In this document: positions 37,323-45,273 of the stretch, piece by piece
How positions within the stretch are numbered: the first letter of the stretch is position 1
Layout: every line of letters begins with the position of its first letter
From: Nocardioides sp. GY 10113
Lineage (GTDB): Bacteria; Actinomycetota; Actinomycetes; Propionibacteriales; Nocardioidaceae
Reading direction: 5' to 3'
Length of the DNA stretch: 64,000 nucleotides
Assembly: GCF_004919105.1 (NCBI RefSeq)
Contig: NZ_STGK01000017.1
Coordinates: 1-64,000 of the forward strand
Notes under the pieces: model-generated
Seen by the model: only the letters and a program-made list of their open reading frames with translations
Told to the model about the DNA's origin: nothing
Database searches by the model: none
Position numbers and translations under genes: made by a program

Positions 37323-38363
37323 GTGCGCACGACACGTGGCTTCCGCCGCACCGCAGCCGTCGTGGCCGGTCTGGCATCCACCCTGACCCTGGCCGCCTGC
37401 GGCTCCGACGACTCCGCCACCGCCACCGCCGCAACGGCCGGCGAGGCGGCCGACGTCTTCCCGATCACCCTCGAGAACTTCTACGGCGAGACCGTCATCG
37501 AGGCGGAGCCGACCCGCGTCGCCACGTGGGGCTGGGGATCGACCGAGGCCGCGATCGCCGCCGGCGTCTACCCGGTCGCCGTCGCCGAGCAGCTGTGGAC
37601 CGCCGGCGAGGGCAACCTGCTGCCCTGGGTCGAGGAGGCCTACGACGAGGCGGGCGTCGAGCACCCCGTCGTCCTCAACGACGACGCCGGCGGTGCCGAG
37701 ATCCCCTACGAGGAGTTCATCGCCGCCACCCCCGACCTGATCGTGGCGCCGTACTCGGGCCTCACCGAGGAGCAGTACGAGCAGCTCTCCGAGATCGCCC
37801 CGGTGGTCGCCTTCACCGAGGGGCCCTGGACCACGCCGTGGGACGAGACCATCCGTCTCACCGCGACCGCGCTGGGCCGGGAGGAGAAGGGCGAGGAGAT
37901 CCTCGACGAGATCCACGCCTACATGGCCGAGGAGGCCGCGGCGCACCCCGAGTTCGCGGGCACGACGGTCGCCGGCATCTGGGCCGCCCCGACCACGCTG
38001 TCGGTCTACACCGGGATCGACCCGCGGGTCGGCGTGCTCACCGAGCTCGGCTTCGAGGTCGCCCCGAGCGTCGCCGAGCTGGACACCTCCGACAACGGCT
38101 TCTACTTCGAGCTGAGCTGGGAGAAGGCCGATGCGCTCGAGTCCGACCTGATCGTCAGCTACCACTCCACCCAGGAGGAGGCCGACGCGATGCTGACGGA
38201 CGAGAAGGCGCTGACCATCCCGGCGGTCGGGGCCGGCGCCGTGGCCCAGATGGTGGGCCCGGCCAACGTCTCCTCGGTCTCGCCGCCGACCGCGTTGAGC
38301 TTCCAGTGGGAGAAGGGCATGCCGGCCCTCGTCGACAAGCTCGCCGTGGCACTGCGGGACTGA
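37323..38363 (+). CDS. Iron-siderophore substrate-binding lipoprotein
   Basis: This 346-residue class III solute-binding protein carries a lipoprotein signal with lipobox LAAC at Cys26. The mature protein begins with a Ser/Thr/Ala linker (GSDDSATATAA) and has the Fe-hydroxamate/citrate binding fold: PTRVATWGWGSTEAAIAAGV (about 61-80), PDLIVAPYSGLTEEQYEQLSEIAPVV (read in parts, about 137-162). It delivers siderophore to the permeases upstream. GTG 37323 has GAAGGAG 7 nt upstream. A terminator-like hairpin follows. Confidence 0.93.
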   Translation: MRTTRGFRRTAAVVAGLASTLTLAACGSDDSATATAATAGEAADVFPITLENFYGETVIEAEPTRVATWGWGSTEAAIAAGVYPVAVAEQLWTAGEGNLLPWVEEAYDEAGVEHPVVLNDDAGGAEIPYEEFIAATPDLIVAPYSGLTEEQYEQLSEIAPVVAFTEGPWTTPWDETIRLTATALGREEKGEEILDEIHAYMAEEAAAHPEFAGTTVAGIWAAPTTLSVYTGIDPRVGVLTELGFEVAPSVAELDTSDNGFYFELSWEKADALESDLIVSYHSTQEEADAMLTDEKALTIPAVGAGAVAQMVGPANVSSVSPPTALSFQWEKGMPALVDKLAVALRD

Positions 38364-38390
38364 TCGCACGCCGCGCGTCCGACCGATGAG

Positions 38391-38417
38391 GACCCCCGAC
38401 CGACCGGGTCGGGGGTC
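38391..38417. terminator. Bidirectional terminator hairpin
   Basis: GACCCCCGACC pairs with GGTCGGGGGTC around a five-base loop. It lies between the convergent siderophore-binding gene and the lipoprotein gene and can serve both. There is no T-tract beyond short T runs. Confidence 0.82.
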
Positions 38418-38430
38418 CGTTCGTCGTGGG

Positions 38431-38967
38431 TCAGTTGCCCGCGGCGTGGTACGCCGGGCAGAACGTGGTGTGGAGGTAGCGGTTGAACCCGCGGGCATCG
38501 CTGACCGGGGCCCCGCTCATGACGTCGTCGTCCACCGCGTCCTGGACGGTCGTCTCGCCCGAACGCCAGCTGTCGCAGACGACGGAGACGCCGTACGCGA
38601 AGTTGGTGGCCTGTTCGTAGTCCAGGGCAGTGCCCGGACCCAGGCCATAGCCGTAGAGGTCGGCCATGCTGCCCAGGCGGACGATGACCTCGTGGGGCAG
38701 GCCGAGCTCGTTGTCGGCGGCCGGAGCCTGCGATGCGGACCGAGAGGTCGGTGCGGCCGCCTTCGTCCGCTTCCTGCTCCTCGGCTGCTGGGCAACCGGT
38801 GACTCCGTCACGGTCGGCGCGGCGGACGTCGTCGGAACAGGCGTCCACGGAGTCGGCGCCTGAGCCGACGCCTCGTCGTCGGGGAACCATCCCCCGCTAC
38901 ATCCCGTGACCGCCGAGAGGCCGGCGGCCGCCGCGGCCGCGGCGAGGGCTCGGCAGATCGTGTGCAC
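38431..38967 (-). CDS. Putative lipoprotein with DUF732-like C-terminal region
   Basis: The product is 178 residues. It has an Ala-rich signal (about 6-20) with lipobox VTGC (Cys23), a long Pro/Thr/Ser/Ala linker with a basic patch (RSRKRTK, about 67-75), and a C-terminal helical domain (about 95-178) with two Cys (VCDSW, FCPAYH) likely to form a disulfide. The domain resembles small mycobacterial DUF732-like secreted domains, but only loosely. Function unknown. GTG 38967 has TAGCGT seven nucleotides upstream and no ribosome site, so it may be leaderless. It is divergent from glnA2. Confidence 0.65.
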   Translation of the reverse strand: MHTICRALAAAAAAAGLSAVTGCSGGWFPDDEASAQAPTPWTPVPTTSAAPTVTESPVAQQPRSRKRTKAAAPTSRSASQAPAADNELGLPHEVIVRLGSMADLYGYGLGPGTALDYEQATNFAYGVSVVCDSWRSGETTVQDAVDDDVMSGAPVSDARGFNRYLHTTFCPAYHAAGN

Positions 38968-38974
38968 GTCGGGG

Positions 38975-38980
38975 ACGCTA
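38975..38980 (-). promoter_or_regulatory. -10 element for a leaderless mRNA (7-nt spacing)
   Basis: On the minus strand TAGCGT is followed by seven nucleotides and GTG 38967. The spacing is one base longer than in most other leaderless candidates here. Confidence 0.45.
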
Positions 38981-39084
38981 GGGGCGGAGCGGTCGGCGGC
39001 AGTCGTACTTTCAGGTGCTGGACCGGGCCCGGCGGGCGCGATCGTGTGTCGGGCACCCGGGCCGCGCGCCGTGTCTCCTGCCCC

Positions 39085-39090
39085 TAGGCT
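39085..39090 (+). promoter_or_regulatory. -10 element for a leaderless glnA2 mRNA
   Basis: TAGGCT, six nucleotides, then ATG 39097. There is no Shine-Dalgarno sequence, so a leaderless message is predicted for this glutamine synthetase gene. Confidence 0.6.
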
Positions 39091-39096
39091 GCAGCC

Positions 39097-40437
39097 ATGG
39101 GTAAGCAGGAAGACTTCGTCCTCCGCGCTCTCGAGGAGCGCGACGTCCGGTTCGTCCGGCTCTGGTTCACCGACGTGCTCGGGTTCCTCAAGTCGGTGGC
39201 GGTGGCGCCGGCCGAGCTGGAGGGCGCCTTCTCCGAGGGCATCGGCTTCGACGGCTCGGCGATCGAGGGCTTCGCCCGCGTCTACGAGGCCGACATGCTC
39301 GCGCTGCCGGACCCGACCACGTTCCAGATCCTTCCGTGGCGCAGCTCCGACGGTCCCGCCACCGCCCGGATGTTCTGCGACATCGTGATGCCCGACGGTT
39401 CGCCGTCGTACGCCGACCCGCGCAACGTGCTCAAGCGGACGCTGGCCAAGGCCGCCGACCAGGGGTTCACCTTCTACACCCACCCCGAGGTCGAGTTCTA
39501 CCTGTTCAAGGACGCCCCGGAGCCGGGTGCGGAGCCGATCCCGGTCGACCGCAGCGGCTACTTCGACCACACCGCGCACTCGTTCGGCTCCGACTTCCGT
39601 CGCGAGGCGATCACGATGCTCGAGGCGATGGGCATCTCGGTGGAGTTCAGCCACCACGAGGCCGGCCCCGGCCAGAACGAGATCGACCTGCGGTACGCCG
39701 ACGCGCTCTCCACCGCCGACAACATCATGACCTTCCGGACCGTCATCCGGGAGGTGGCGCTGGGGCAGGGGATCTGGGCGAGCTTCATGCCCAAGCCCTT
39801 CACCACCCACCCGGGCTCGGGCATGCACACCCACGTCTCGCTGTTCGAGGGGGACCAGAACGCCTTCTACGAGGCCGGTGCCGAGTACCAGCTCTCCAAG
39901 ACCGGACGTCGGTTCATCGCGGGCATCCTCCGGCACGCGAACGAGATCAGCGTGGTCACCAACCAGTGGGTGAACTCCTACAAGCGGATGATGTTCGGTG
40001 GCGAGGCGCCGTCCTACATCTGCTGGGGGCACAACAACCGGTCCGCGATGGTGCGGGTGCCGATGTACAAGCCGCACAAGGGGCAGTCCACCCGCGTCGA
40101 GCTGCGCACGATCGACGCCGCCTGCAACCCCTACCTCGCCTACGCCGCCGTGCTCGCGGCCGGTCTGAAGGGCATCGAGAACGACTACGAGCTCCCCGCG
40201 GAGGCCGAGGACGACGTCTGGGCCCTCACCGAGAGGGAGCGTCGCAGCCTCGGGATCGAGCCGCTGCCCCGCAACCTCAACGAGGCGATCAGCATCGCGG
40301 AGAACTCCGAGCTGCTCGCCGAGACGCTGGGGGAGCAGGTGTTCGACTACTTCCTCCGCAACAAGCGGGCCGAGTGGGACGAGTACCGCGGCCAGGTGTC
40401 GGCGTTCGAGCGGGACCGCATGCTGCCGGTGCTGTGA
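39097..40437 (+). CDS. glnA: Type I glutamine synthetase (GlnA2-like)
   Basis: This 446-residue enzyme resembles actinobacterial GlnA2. Visible signatures are GFDGSAIEGF (about 50), the metal-binding THPEVEFYLF (about 128), the glutamate/ammonia site HHEAGPGQNEID (about 187), KPFTTHPGSGMHTHVSL (about 231-247) and NRSAMVRVP (about 310). A Tyr is kept in NDYELPAEAED near the position adenylylated in GlnA1, though the surrounding sequence differs. GlnA2 is thought to have a minor or alternative role to GlnA1. It is upstream of glnE, which adenylylates glutamine synthetase, with an amidotransferase remnant between them. A leaderless start is predicted. Confidence 0.95.
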   Translation: MGKQEDFVLRALEERDVRFVRLWFTDVLGFLKSVAVAPAELEGAFSEGIGFDGSAIEGFARVYEADMLALPDPTTFQILPWRSSDGPATARMFCDIVMPDGSPSYADPRNVLKRTLAKAADQGFTFYTHPEVEFYLFKDAPEPGAEPIPVDRSGYFDHTAHSFGSDFRREAITMLEAMGISVEFSHHEAGPGQNEIDLRYADALSTADNIMTFRTVIREVALGQGIWASFMPKPFTTHPGSGMHTHVSLFEGDQNAFYEAGAEYQLSKTGRRFIAGILRHANEISVVTNQWVNSYKRMMFGGEAPSYICWGHNNRSAMVRVPMYKPHKGQSTRVELRTIDAACNPYLAYAAVLAAGLKGIENDYELPAEAEDDVWALTERERRSLGIEPLPRNLNEAISIAENSELLAETLGEQVFDYFLRNKRAEWDEYRGQVSAFERDRMLPVL

Positions 40438-40466
40438 CCGGCGGCGGCGCGCGCGAGGTCGAGCCC

Positions 40467-40694
40467 GTGGACAGGATCCTGGTCCTCCAGCACGAGGACG
40501 AGTGCCCGCCCCACCTGCTGGGGACCTGGCTCACCGAGGCGGGTCCCCGGCTCGACGTGCGCCGCCTCGAGCGCGGTGCGGCCTTCGCGGCGCGGATCGC
40601 GGCGGGCGGCACCGCCCGGGAACCGGGCCGGGAATCGGCCCGGGAATCGGCCCGGGAATCGGCCCGGGGATCGGCCCAGGAGCCGGCGCGGTGA
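40467..40694 (+). pseudogene. N-terminal remnant of a class I glutamine amidotransferase ending in 12-bp repeats
   Basis: The frame from GTG 40467 encodes 75 residues. The first ~35 (VDRILVLQHEDECPP, LLGTWLTEAG, LDVRR) match the N-terminus of GMP-synthase-like class I amidotransferases, which I recall between glnA2 and glnE in related genomes. The remainder, including the catalytic Cys and His, is missing; instead there is an Arg-Glu-Ser-Ala repeat encoded by 12-bp tandem units. The stop overlaps the glnE GTG (GTGA), so translation of the remnant may still be coupled to glnE. It is most likely a deletion product rather than a functional enzyme. Confidence 0.65.
40617..40688. repeat. 12-bp tandem repeat, six units, before glnE
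   Basis: Units of 12 bp start at 40617, 40629, 40641, 40653, 40665 and 40677; the central three are identical (CGGGAATCGGCC) and the outer ones differ by one to four bases. The array ends 2 bp before the glnE start codon. In-frame unit changes would keep both overlapping frames open. Confidence 0.88.
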
Positions 40695-43678
40695 TCCGGC
40701 CGACGATCCGCACCGAGATGGTGCGACTGGGCTTCTCCGACACCGAGCGCGCCCAGCGCGACCTCGCCGAGCTGGGCGACCGCGGGCGGGAGCTGCTGGC
40801 GCTCCTCGGCCTGGTGGCCGATCCGGACGCCGCGCTCACCGCCCTCGTCGGGCTCGCCGACGCGGTGGAGGACCGGGAGGCGCTGCTCGCCGCGGTCTGC
40901 CACGACGAGGGGCTGGCGATGCGGCTGCTCTGCGTGCTCGGTGCCAGCGCCGCGCTCGCCGAGCACCTGCTGCACCATCCCGAGCAGTGGCGCGAGCTGC
41001 GGGACCCGACGCTCGGGTCGACCCGCGTGCCGGCGTTCGCGATGCGCAACGCGCTGCTCGAGGCGGTCGGCGCCGACCACGCCGCGCCGCTGCCGGTCGC
41101 CACGCTGCCGGACCAGGAGGCGGTGAACGCGCTGCGCGTGGAGTACCGCCGGCACCTGCTGCGACTCGCGGCCCGCGACCTGGCCCACCACCTGCCCGTC
41201 GACGACGCGGCGGCCGAGCTCTCCGACCTCGCCGCCGCCACGCTCGAGGCGGCGCTGGCCGTGGCCCGCGCGCGGGTCGGCACCGAGGACGCCGCGACCG
41301 TGCGGCTGGCCGTGATCGCGATGGGCAAGTGCGGCGGGCACGAGCTCAACTACGTCTCCGACGTCGACGTCGTCTTCGCCCACGAGCCCGCCGACCCCGA
41401 CGCCGACGCCGGTGCGGTCGCCGCGGCCGGGCGCGTCGCGGCCAAGCTGGCCGCGCAGATGATCCAGGTCTGCTCCGACCACACCGCCGAGGGCACCATC
41501 TGGCCCGTCGACGCCAACCTGCGGCCCGAGGGGAAGGCGGGGCCGTTGAGTCGCACCCTGGCCAGCCACCGCGGCTACTACGAGCGGTGGGCCGAGCCGT
41601 GGGAGTTCCAGGCGCTGCTCAAGGCACGGCCGGTCGCCGGCGACCTCGACCTGGGGCACGAGTTCGTGGAGATGGTCGCGCCGATGGTGTGGTCGGCCGC
41701 GGACCGCGAGGGGTTCGTCGACGCCGCGCGGGCGATGCGCCGCCGGGTGCTGGACCACATCCCGGCCAAGGACGCCGACCGGGAGCTCAAGCTCGGCGCC
41801 GGCGGCCTGCGCGACGTCGAGTTCGCGATCCAGCTGCTCCAACTGGTGCACGGCCGGGCCGACGAGGCGATCCGGCCGCCGACCACCCTCAGCGCCCTGG
41901 CCCGCCTCACCGAGGGTGGCTACGTCGGCCGCTCGGACGGCGAGCAGCTGCACCGCGCGTACGCCTTCCTGCGCCAGCTCGAGCACCGGATCCAGCTCTA
42001 CCGACTCCGGCGTACGCACCTGGTGCCCACCGACGAGCCGTCCCTGCGCCGGCTGGGGCGCAGCCTCGGCCTGCTCAAGGAGCCGGTGGAGGCCCTGAAC
42101 CGGCTCTGGGAGCACCACCGCCGCGAGGTCAGCCGGCTGCACCAGAAGCTCTTCTACCGACCGCTGCTGACCGCGGTCGCGCAGATCCCCGGCGATGGCG
42201 TGCACCTCTCCTCGGAGGCGGCCGCGGTCCGACTCGCCGCGCTCGGGTACGCCGACCCGCGCTCCGCCCTGCGCCACCTGGAGGCGCTGACCGCCGGCGT
42301 CAGCCGGGCCGCGGCGATCCAGCGCGCGCTGCTGCCGGCGATGCTGCAGTGGCTCTCGGAGTGCGCCGACCCCGACGCCGGGCTCTTCGGGTTCCGCAAG
42401 CTGAGCGAGGCGCTCGGCCGGAGCCCGTGGTTCCTGGGCACGCTGCGCGACGAGGGGGAGGCCGCTGATCGGCTGGCCCACCTGCTCGGCACGTCGCGCT
42501 ACACCACCGACCTGCTGGAGCGGGAGCCGCAGGGCGTGCGGCTGCTGGCCGGCGACCTCACGCCGCTCGGCGCCGAGCCGCTGCGCGAGGAGATGCTGGC
42601 CACCGCGCGGCGGCAGGCCGACGCCGGCAAGGCGGCGCGCGCGATCCGGGCCATCCGGCGCCGCGAGCTGCTGCGGATCGCGGCCGGCGACGTGCTCGGC
42701 CTCACCGACGTCGCCGATGTCGGGTTCGCCCTGTCCCGCCTCACCGATGCGACGCTCGAGGCCTCCCTGCAGGTCGCCGGCGAGGCGGTGCGCGCCGAGC
42801 GTGGGCTGGACGAGGAGCCGACCGCGCTGGCGATCGTCGCGATGGGGCGGTACGGCGGCTTCGAGCTCTCCTACGGCTCCGACGCCGACGTGCTCTTCGT
42901 GCACGACCCCTACCCCGGCGCGGACCCGCAGGTGGCGGCCTCCTACGCGAAGGCCGTGGCCGAGGAGGTCCGGGCCGCGCTCGCCGCCCCCGGCCCGGAC
43001 CCGGCCCTCGTGGTCGACGCCGACCTGCGCCCCGAGGGGCGCCAGGGTGCGCTGGTCCGCACGCTCGAGGCCTACGGCGCGTACTACGCGAAGTGGTCCA
43101 AGGTCTGGGAGGCACAGGCGCTGCTGCGCGCCGACGCCGTGGTCGGCGACGAGTCGCTGCGGCGCCGGTTCACCGAGCTGATCGACCCGCTGCGCTACCC
43201 CGAGGGCGGTCTGAGTGAGCGGGACATCCAGGAGGTCCGCCGGATCAAGGCGCGGGTCGACACCGAGCGGCTCCCGCGGGGCGCCGACCCTGCCACGCAC
43301 CTCAAGCTCGGCCGCGGCGGCCTCGCCGACATCGAGTGGACCGTGCAGCTGCTCCAGCTGCGCCACGGCGCCGAGCACCCCGGTCTGCGGACGGCGCAGA
43401 CGCTGCCCGCGGTACGCGCCGCTGCCGAGGGCGGCCTGCTGGCCGAGGACGACGCCGAGACCCTGACCGAGGCCTGGCGGATGGTGAGCCGGGTGCGCAA
43501 CGCCGTGCTCCTGGCCCGCGGCAAGCCCGGTGACCAGTTCCCCCGGGCGACCGTCGAGCGTCGCGCCGTGGCCTGGGTGATGGGCTACCGGCTCGACGAG
43601 ACCGACGCGCTGGTGAACGACTACCGGCGGGTCACGCGGCACGCCCGGGGCGTCGTCGACCGCGTGTTCTGGGAGTGA
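40691..43678 (+). CDS. glnE: Bifunctional glutamine synthetase adenylyltransferase/deadenylylase
   Basis: This 995-residue protein adjusts glutamine synthetase activity by adding or removing AMP. It has two nucleotidyltransferase domains: the N-terminal deadenylylase with YVSDVDVVF (about 220) and the C-terminal adenylylase with YGSDADVLF (about 730). Each is preceded by an IAMGK/R(C)GG/YGG motif and followed by a helical domain. GTG 40691 overlaps the stop of the amidotransferase remnant; ATG 40718 is an alternative nine residues in. The frame is open upstream only because the 12-bp repeat lacks stops. A terminator with a T-tract follows. Confidence 0.96.
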   Translation: MIRPTIRTEMVRLGFSDTERAQRDLAELGDRGRELLALLGLVADPDAALTALVGLADAVEDREALLAAVCHDEGLAMRLLCVLGASAALAEHLLHHPEQWRELRDPTLGSTRVPAFAMRNALLEAVGADHAAPLPVATLPDQEAVNALRVEYRRHLLRLAARDLAHHLPVDDAAAELSDLAAATLEAALAVARARVGTEDAATVRLAVIAMGKCGGHELNYVSDVDVVFAHEPADPDADAGAVAAAGRVAAKLAAQMIQVCSDHTAEGTIWPVDANLRPEGKAGPLSRTLASHRGYYERWAEPWEFQALLKARPVAGDLDLGHEFVEMVAPMVWSAADREGFVDAARAMRRRVLDHIPAKDADRELKLGAGGLRDVEFAIQLLQLVHGRADEAIRPPTTLSALARLTEGGYVGRSDGEQLHRAYAFLRQLEHRIQLYRLRRTHLVPTDEPSLRRLGRSLGLLKEPVEALNRLWEHHRREVSRLHQKLFYRPLLTAVAQIPGDGVHLSSEAAAVRLAALGYADPRSALRHLEALTAGVSRAAAIQRALLPAMLQWLSECADPDAGLFGFRKLSEALGRSPWFLGTLRDEGEAADRLAHLLGTSRYTTDLLEREPQGVRLLAGDLTPLGAEPLREEMLATARRQADAGKAARAIRAIRRRELLRIAAGDVLGLTDVADVGFALSRLTDATLEASLQVAGEAVRAERGLDEEPTALAIVAMGRYGGFELSYGSDADVLFVHDPYPGADPQVAASYAKAVAEEVRAALAAPGPDPALVVDADLRPEGRQGALVRTLEAYGAYYAKWSKVWEAQALLRADAVVGDESLRRRFTELIDPLRYPEGGLSERDIQEVRRIKARVDTERLPRGADPATHLKLGRGGLADIEWTVQLLQLRHGAEHPGLRTAQTLPAVRAAAEGGLLAEDDAETLTEAWRMVSRVRNAVLLARGKPGDQFPRATVERRAVAWVMGYRLDETDALVNDYRRVTRHARGVVDRVFWE

Positions 43679-43749
43679 CTTCGGCTTCCCGGGGACACAC
43701 CTGCCCCGGGTGTTGGTTCTCGCGCCGGGTATGTCATGATGGTGGTCGT

Positions 43750-43796
43750 CGGGCCGCGACCGACCCCCCCAGAGGTCGCGGCCCGGCTTCATTTTT
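43750..43796 (+). terminator. Intrinsic terminator after glnE
   Basis: CGGGCCGCGACC pairs with GGTCGCGGCCCG across a 12-base loop, followed by a run of five T (43792-43796). This is the most classical rho-independent terminator in the window and ends the glnA2-glnE transcript. Confidence 0.88.
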
Positions 43797-43842
43797 CCGG
43801 TCGGGTGCGCGGCCCTGCGCCGGCGAGCGGTCGCCGACCCCC

Positions 43843-43858
43843 ATTCGAACAGATGTTC
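43843..43858. promoter_or_regulatory. Candidate LexA (SOS) box upstream of the 43881 gene
   Basis: TTCGAACAGATGTTCGATGT contains TCGAAC-AGAT-GTTCGA, a perfect 6-4-6 palindrome identical to the actinobacterial SOS consensus TCGAAC-N4-GTTCGA. It ends 10 bp before the TAGGCT -10 element of the gene at 43881, so LexA bound here should block that promoter and DNA damage should induce the gene. Confidence 0.8.
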
Positions 43859-43868
43859 GATGTCGGGC

Positions 43869-43874
43869 TAGGCT
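43869..43874 (+). promoter_or_regulatory. -10 element for a leaderless mRNA
   Basis: TAGGCT, six nucleotides, ATG 43881; no ribosome site. An inverted repeat TCGAACAGATGTTCGA (43843-43858) lies just upstream, near the -35 position, and could be an operator; its GAAC-N4-GTTC core fits the actinobacterial LexA box. Confidence 0.55.
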
Positions 43875-43880
43875 CCAGCC

Positions 43881-44150
43881 ATGGAGCAGCAGCCGGTGCG
43901 TCGTACGCCGCCGGTGCACGTGTGGGTGGACACCACCATGCGCTGGGGCCCCAGCTCGCTGCCGGGGATCCTGCTGACCTGGCGGCGCACGACGCCGCGG
44001 GAGGGCGTGGTGGTGTGGCAGGGGCTGTGCGTCTTCGCGCTGGTGCCGCCACCTCGCTCGCCGGGCGACCTGGTGGTCTACCAGCAGTGGGTCGACGCGG
44101 CCCACATCCAGCCGATGGCGGCGTACGAGCCGCCGCGGGCCCGCGGGTGA
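43881..44150 (+). CDS. Small conserved hypothetical protein with an SOS box
   Basis: This 89-residue protein has a beta-rich, Trp-rich body (VHVWVDTTMRWGP, GILLTWRRTTPREGVVVWQGLCVFALVP read in parts) and ends WVDAAHIQPM. There is no membrane helix or signal. I do not recognise the family from the sequence. A perfect TCGAAC-N4-GTTCGA palindrome at 43843-43858 lies directly upstream of its TAGGCT -10 element, so it is predicted to be a LexA-controlled, damage-induced gene with a leaderless message. It converges with the glutathionyl-hydroquinone reductase-like gene 3 bp away. Confidence 0.7.
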   Translation: MEQQPVRRTPPVHVWVDTTMRWGPSSLPGILLTWRRTTPREGVVVWQGLCVFALVPPPRSPGDLVVYQQWVDAAHIQPMAAYEPPRARG

Positions 44151-44153
44151 GCG

Positions 44154-45125
44154 TCAGATCCGCTCGCGCCCGTGCGGGGACAGCCAGACGCTCGACTCCG
44201 GCCCGCGGGGCACGATCCCGGTCGGGTTGATGTCCTCGTGGACCACGTAGTAGTGCCGCTTGATCTGGTCGAAGTCGACCGTCTCGCCGAAGCCCGGCGT
44301 CTGGAACAGGTCGCGGGCGTAGCCCCACAGCGCCGGCATCTCGGTCAGCTTGTTGCGGTTGCACTTGAAGTGGCCGTGGTAGACCGCGTCGAAGCGGACC
44401 AGCGTGGTGAACAGCCGGATGTCGGCCTCGGTGATCGCGTCGCCCATCAGGTAGCGACGGTCTGTCAGCCGCTCCTCGAGCCAGTCCATCGTCGACCAGA
44501 GCCGCTCGTACGCCGCGTCGTAGGCCTCCTGGGAGCCGGCGAAGCCGCAGCGGTACACGCCGTTGTTGAGCTCGGTGAAGACGCGCTGCATCACCTCCTC
44601 CATCTCCGGGCGCACGGCGTCGGGCCACAGGTCGGGTGCTCCCGGGCGGTGGTGGTCGCGCCACTCGAAGAACAGGTCGTGGGTGATCCACGGGAAGTCG
44701 TTGGTGACCACGGCGCCGGTCGGCACGTCCACCATCGCGGGGACGGTGATCCCGCGCGGGTACGCCGCGTCGCGGGCGAAGTAGGCCTGCTGCAGGCGCT
44801 CGTAGCCGAGCACGGGGTCGACGCCGCCCGGGTCGAGGTCGAAGGTCCAGCTGCGGGCGTCGTGGGTGGGGCCGGTCAGGCCCATCGAGATCACGCCCTC
44901 GAGGCCGAGCAGGCTGCGCACGATGATCGCCCGGTTGGCCCAGGGGCAGGCGCGTGCGGCCACCAGTCGGTAGCGGCCCGGCTCGACCGGCCAGGTGGTG
45001 ACGTCGAGGTCGTGGCCGCCGTACGGGTCGCGCGAGCGGCCGGGCTCGGCGGTGATCCGATCGGGGAGGTACTGCATGTCCCGGGTGTAGGCCTTGCCCT
45101 GCTCGGTGTAGGTAGGCACCGGCAC
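44154..45125 (-). CDS. Glutathionyl/mycothiolyl-hydroquinone reductase-like GST family protein
   Basis: The product is 323 residues and belongs to the Xi-class GST family (ECM4/YqjG/PcpF). The catalytic Cys is in ARACPWANR (about residue 60), with the family's TNDFPWIT cis-Pro region (about 142) and a C-terminal helical domain with GDAITEADIRLFTTLVRFD (about 230-250) and YVVHEDINPTGIVP near the end. Actinobacteria lack glutathione, so mycothiol is the likely co-substrate for reducing thiol-quinone adducts. GTG 45125 has AAGGGGG about 6 nt upstream. Two 16-bp direct repeats in its 5' region may be an operator. Confidence 0.9.
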   Translation of the reverse strand: MPVPTYTEQGKAYTRDMQYLPDRITAEPGRSRDPYGGHDLDVTTWPVEPGRYRLVAARACPWANRAIIVRSLLGLEGVISMGLTGPTHDARSWTFDLDPGGVDPVLGYERLQQAYFARDAAYPRGITVPAMVDVPTGAVVTNDFPWITHDLFFEWRDHHRPGAPDLWPDAVRPEMEEVMQRVFTELNNGVYRCGFAGSQEAYDAAYERLWSTMDWLEERLTDRRYLMGDAITEADIRLFTTLVRFDAVYHGHFKCNRNKLTEMPALWGYARDLFQTPGFGETVDFDQIKRHYYVVHEDINPTGIVPRGPESSVWLSPHGRERI

Positions 45126-45129
45126 CCCC

Positions 45130-45176
45130 TTCGGATCGTCGAATCCTTCGGATTGTTGAATCGTCCACTAATACTA
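45130..45176 (-). promoter_or_regulatory. Promoter and 17-bp-period direct repeats upstream of the GST-family gene
   Basis: TTCGGATCGTCGAATC (45130-45145) and TTCGGATTGTTGAATC (45147-45162) are 14/16 identical with a 17-bp period. On the minus strand TAGTAT (45171-45176) fits a -10 element, so the repeats would cover the transcription start and 5' leader. This looks like a repressor binding region; the regulator is unknown. Confidence 0.55.
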
Positions 45177-45273
45177 CCCGGAGAGTGGTGTCGAGGCGGG
45201 ACACCGTCCCGGGGTGAGCAAGGCCACGGGCCCGGGGGGACTCGTCGATGGGGGTCGGGACGAGCATCGCCGT

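Noticed and set aside
40502..40690. Longer N-terminus for glnE with GIGPGIGPG repeats
   Set aside because: It is the 12-bp tandem repeat read in the glnE frame; the GTG at 40691 directly precedes the conserved N-terminus and overlaps the upstream stop.
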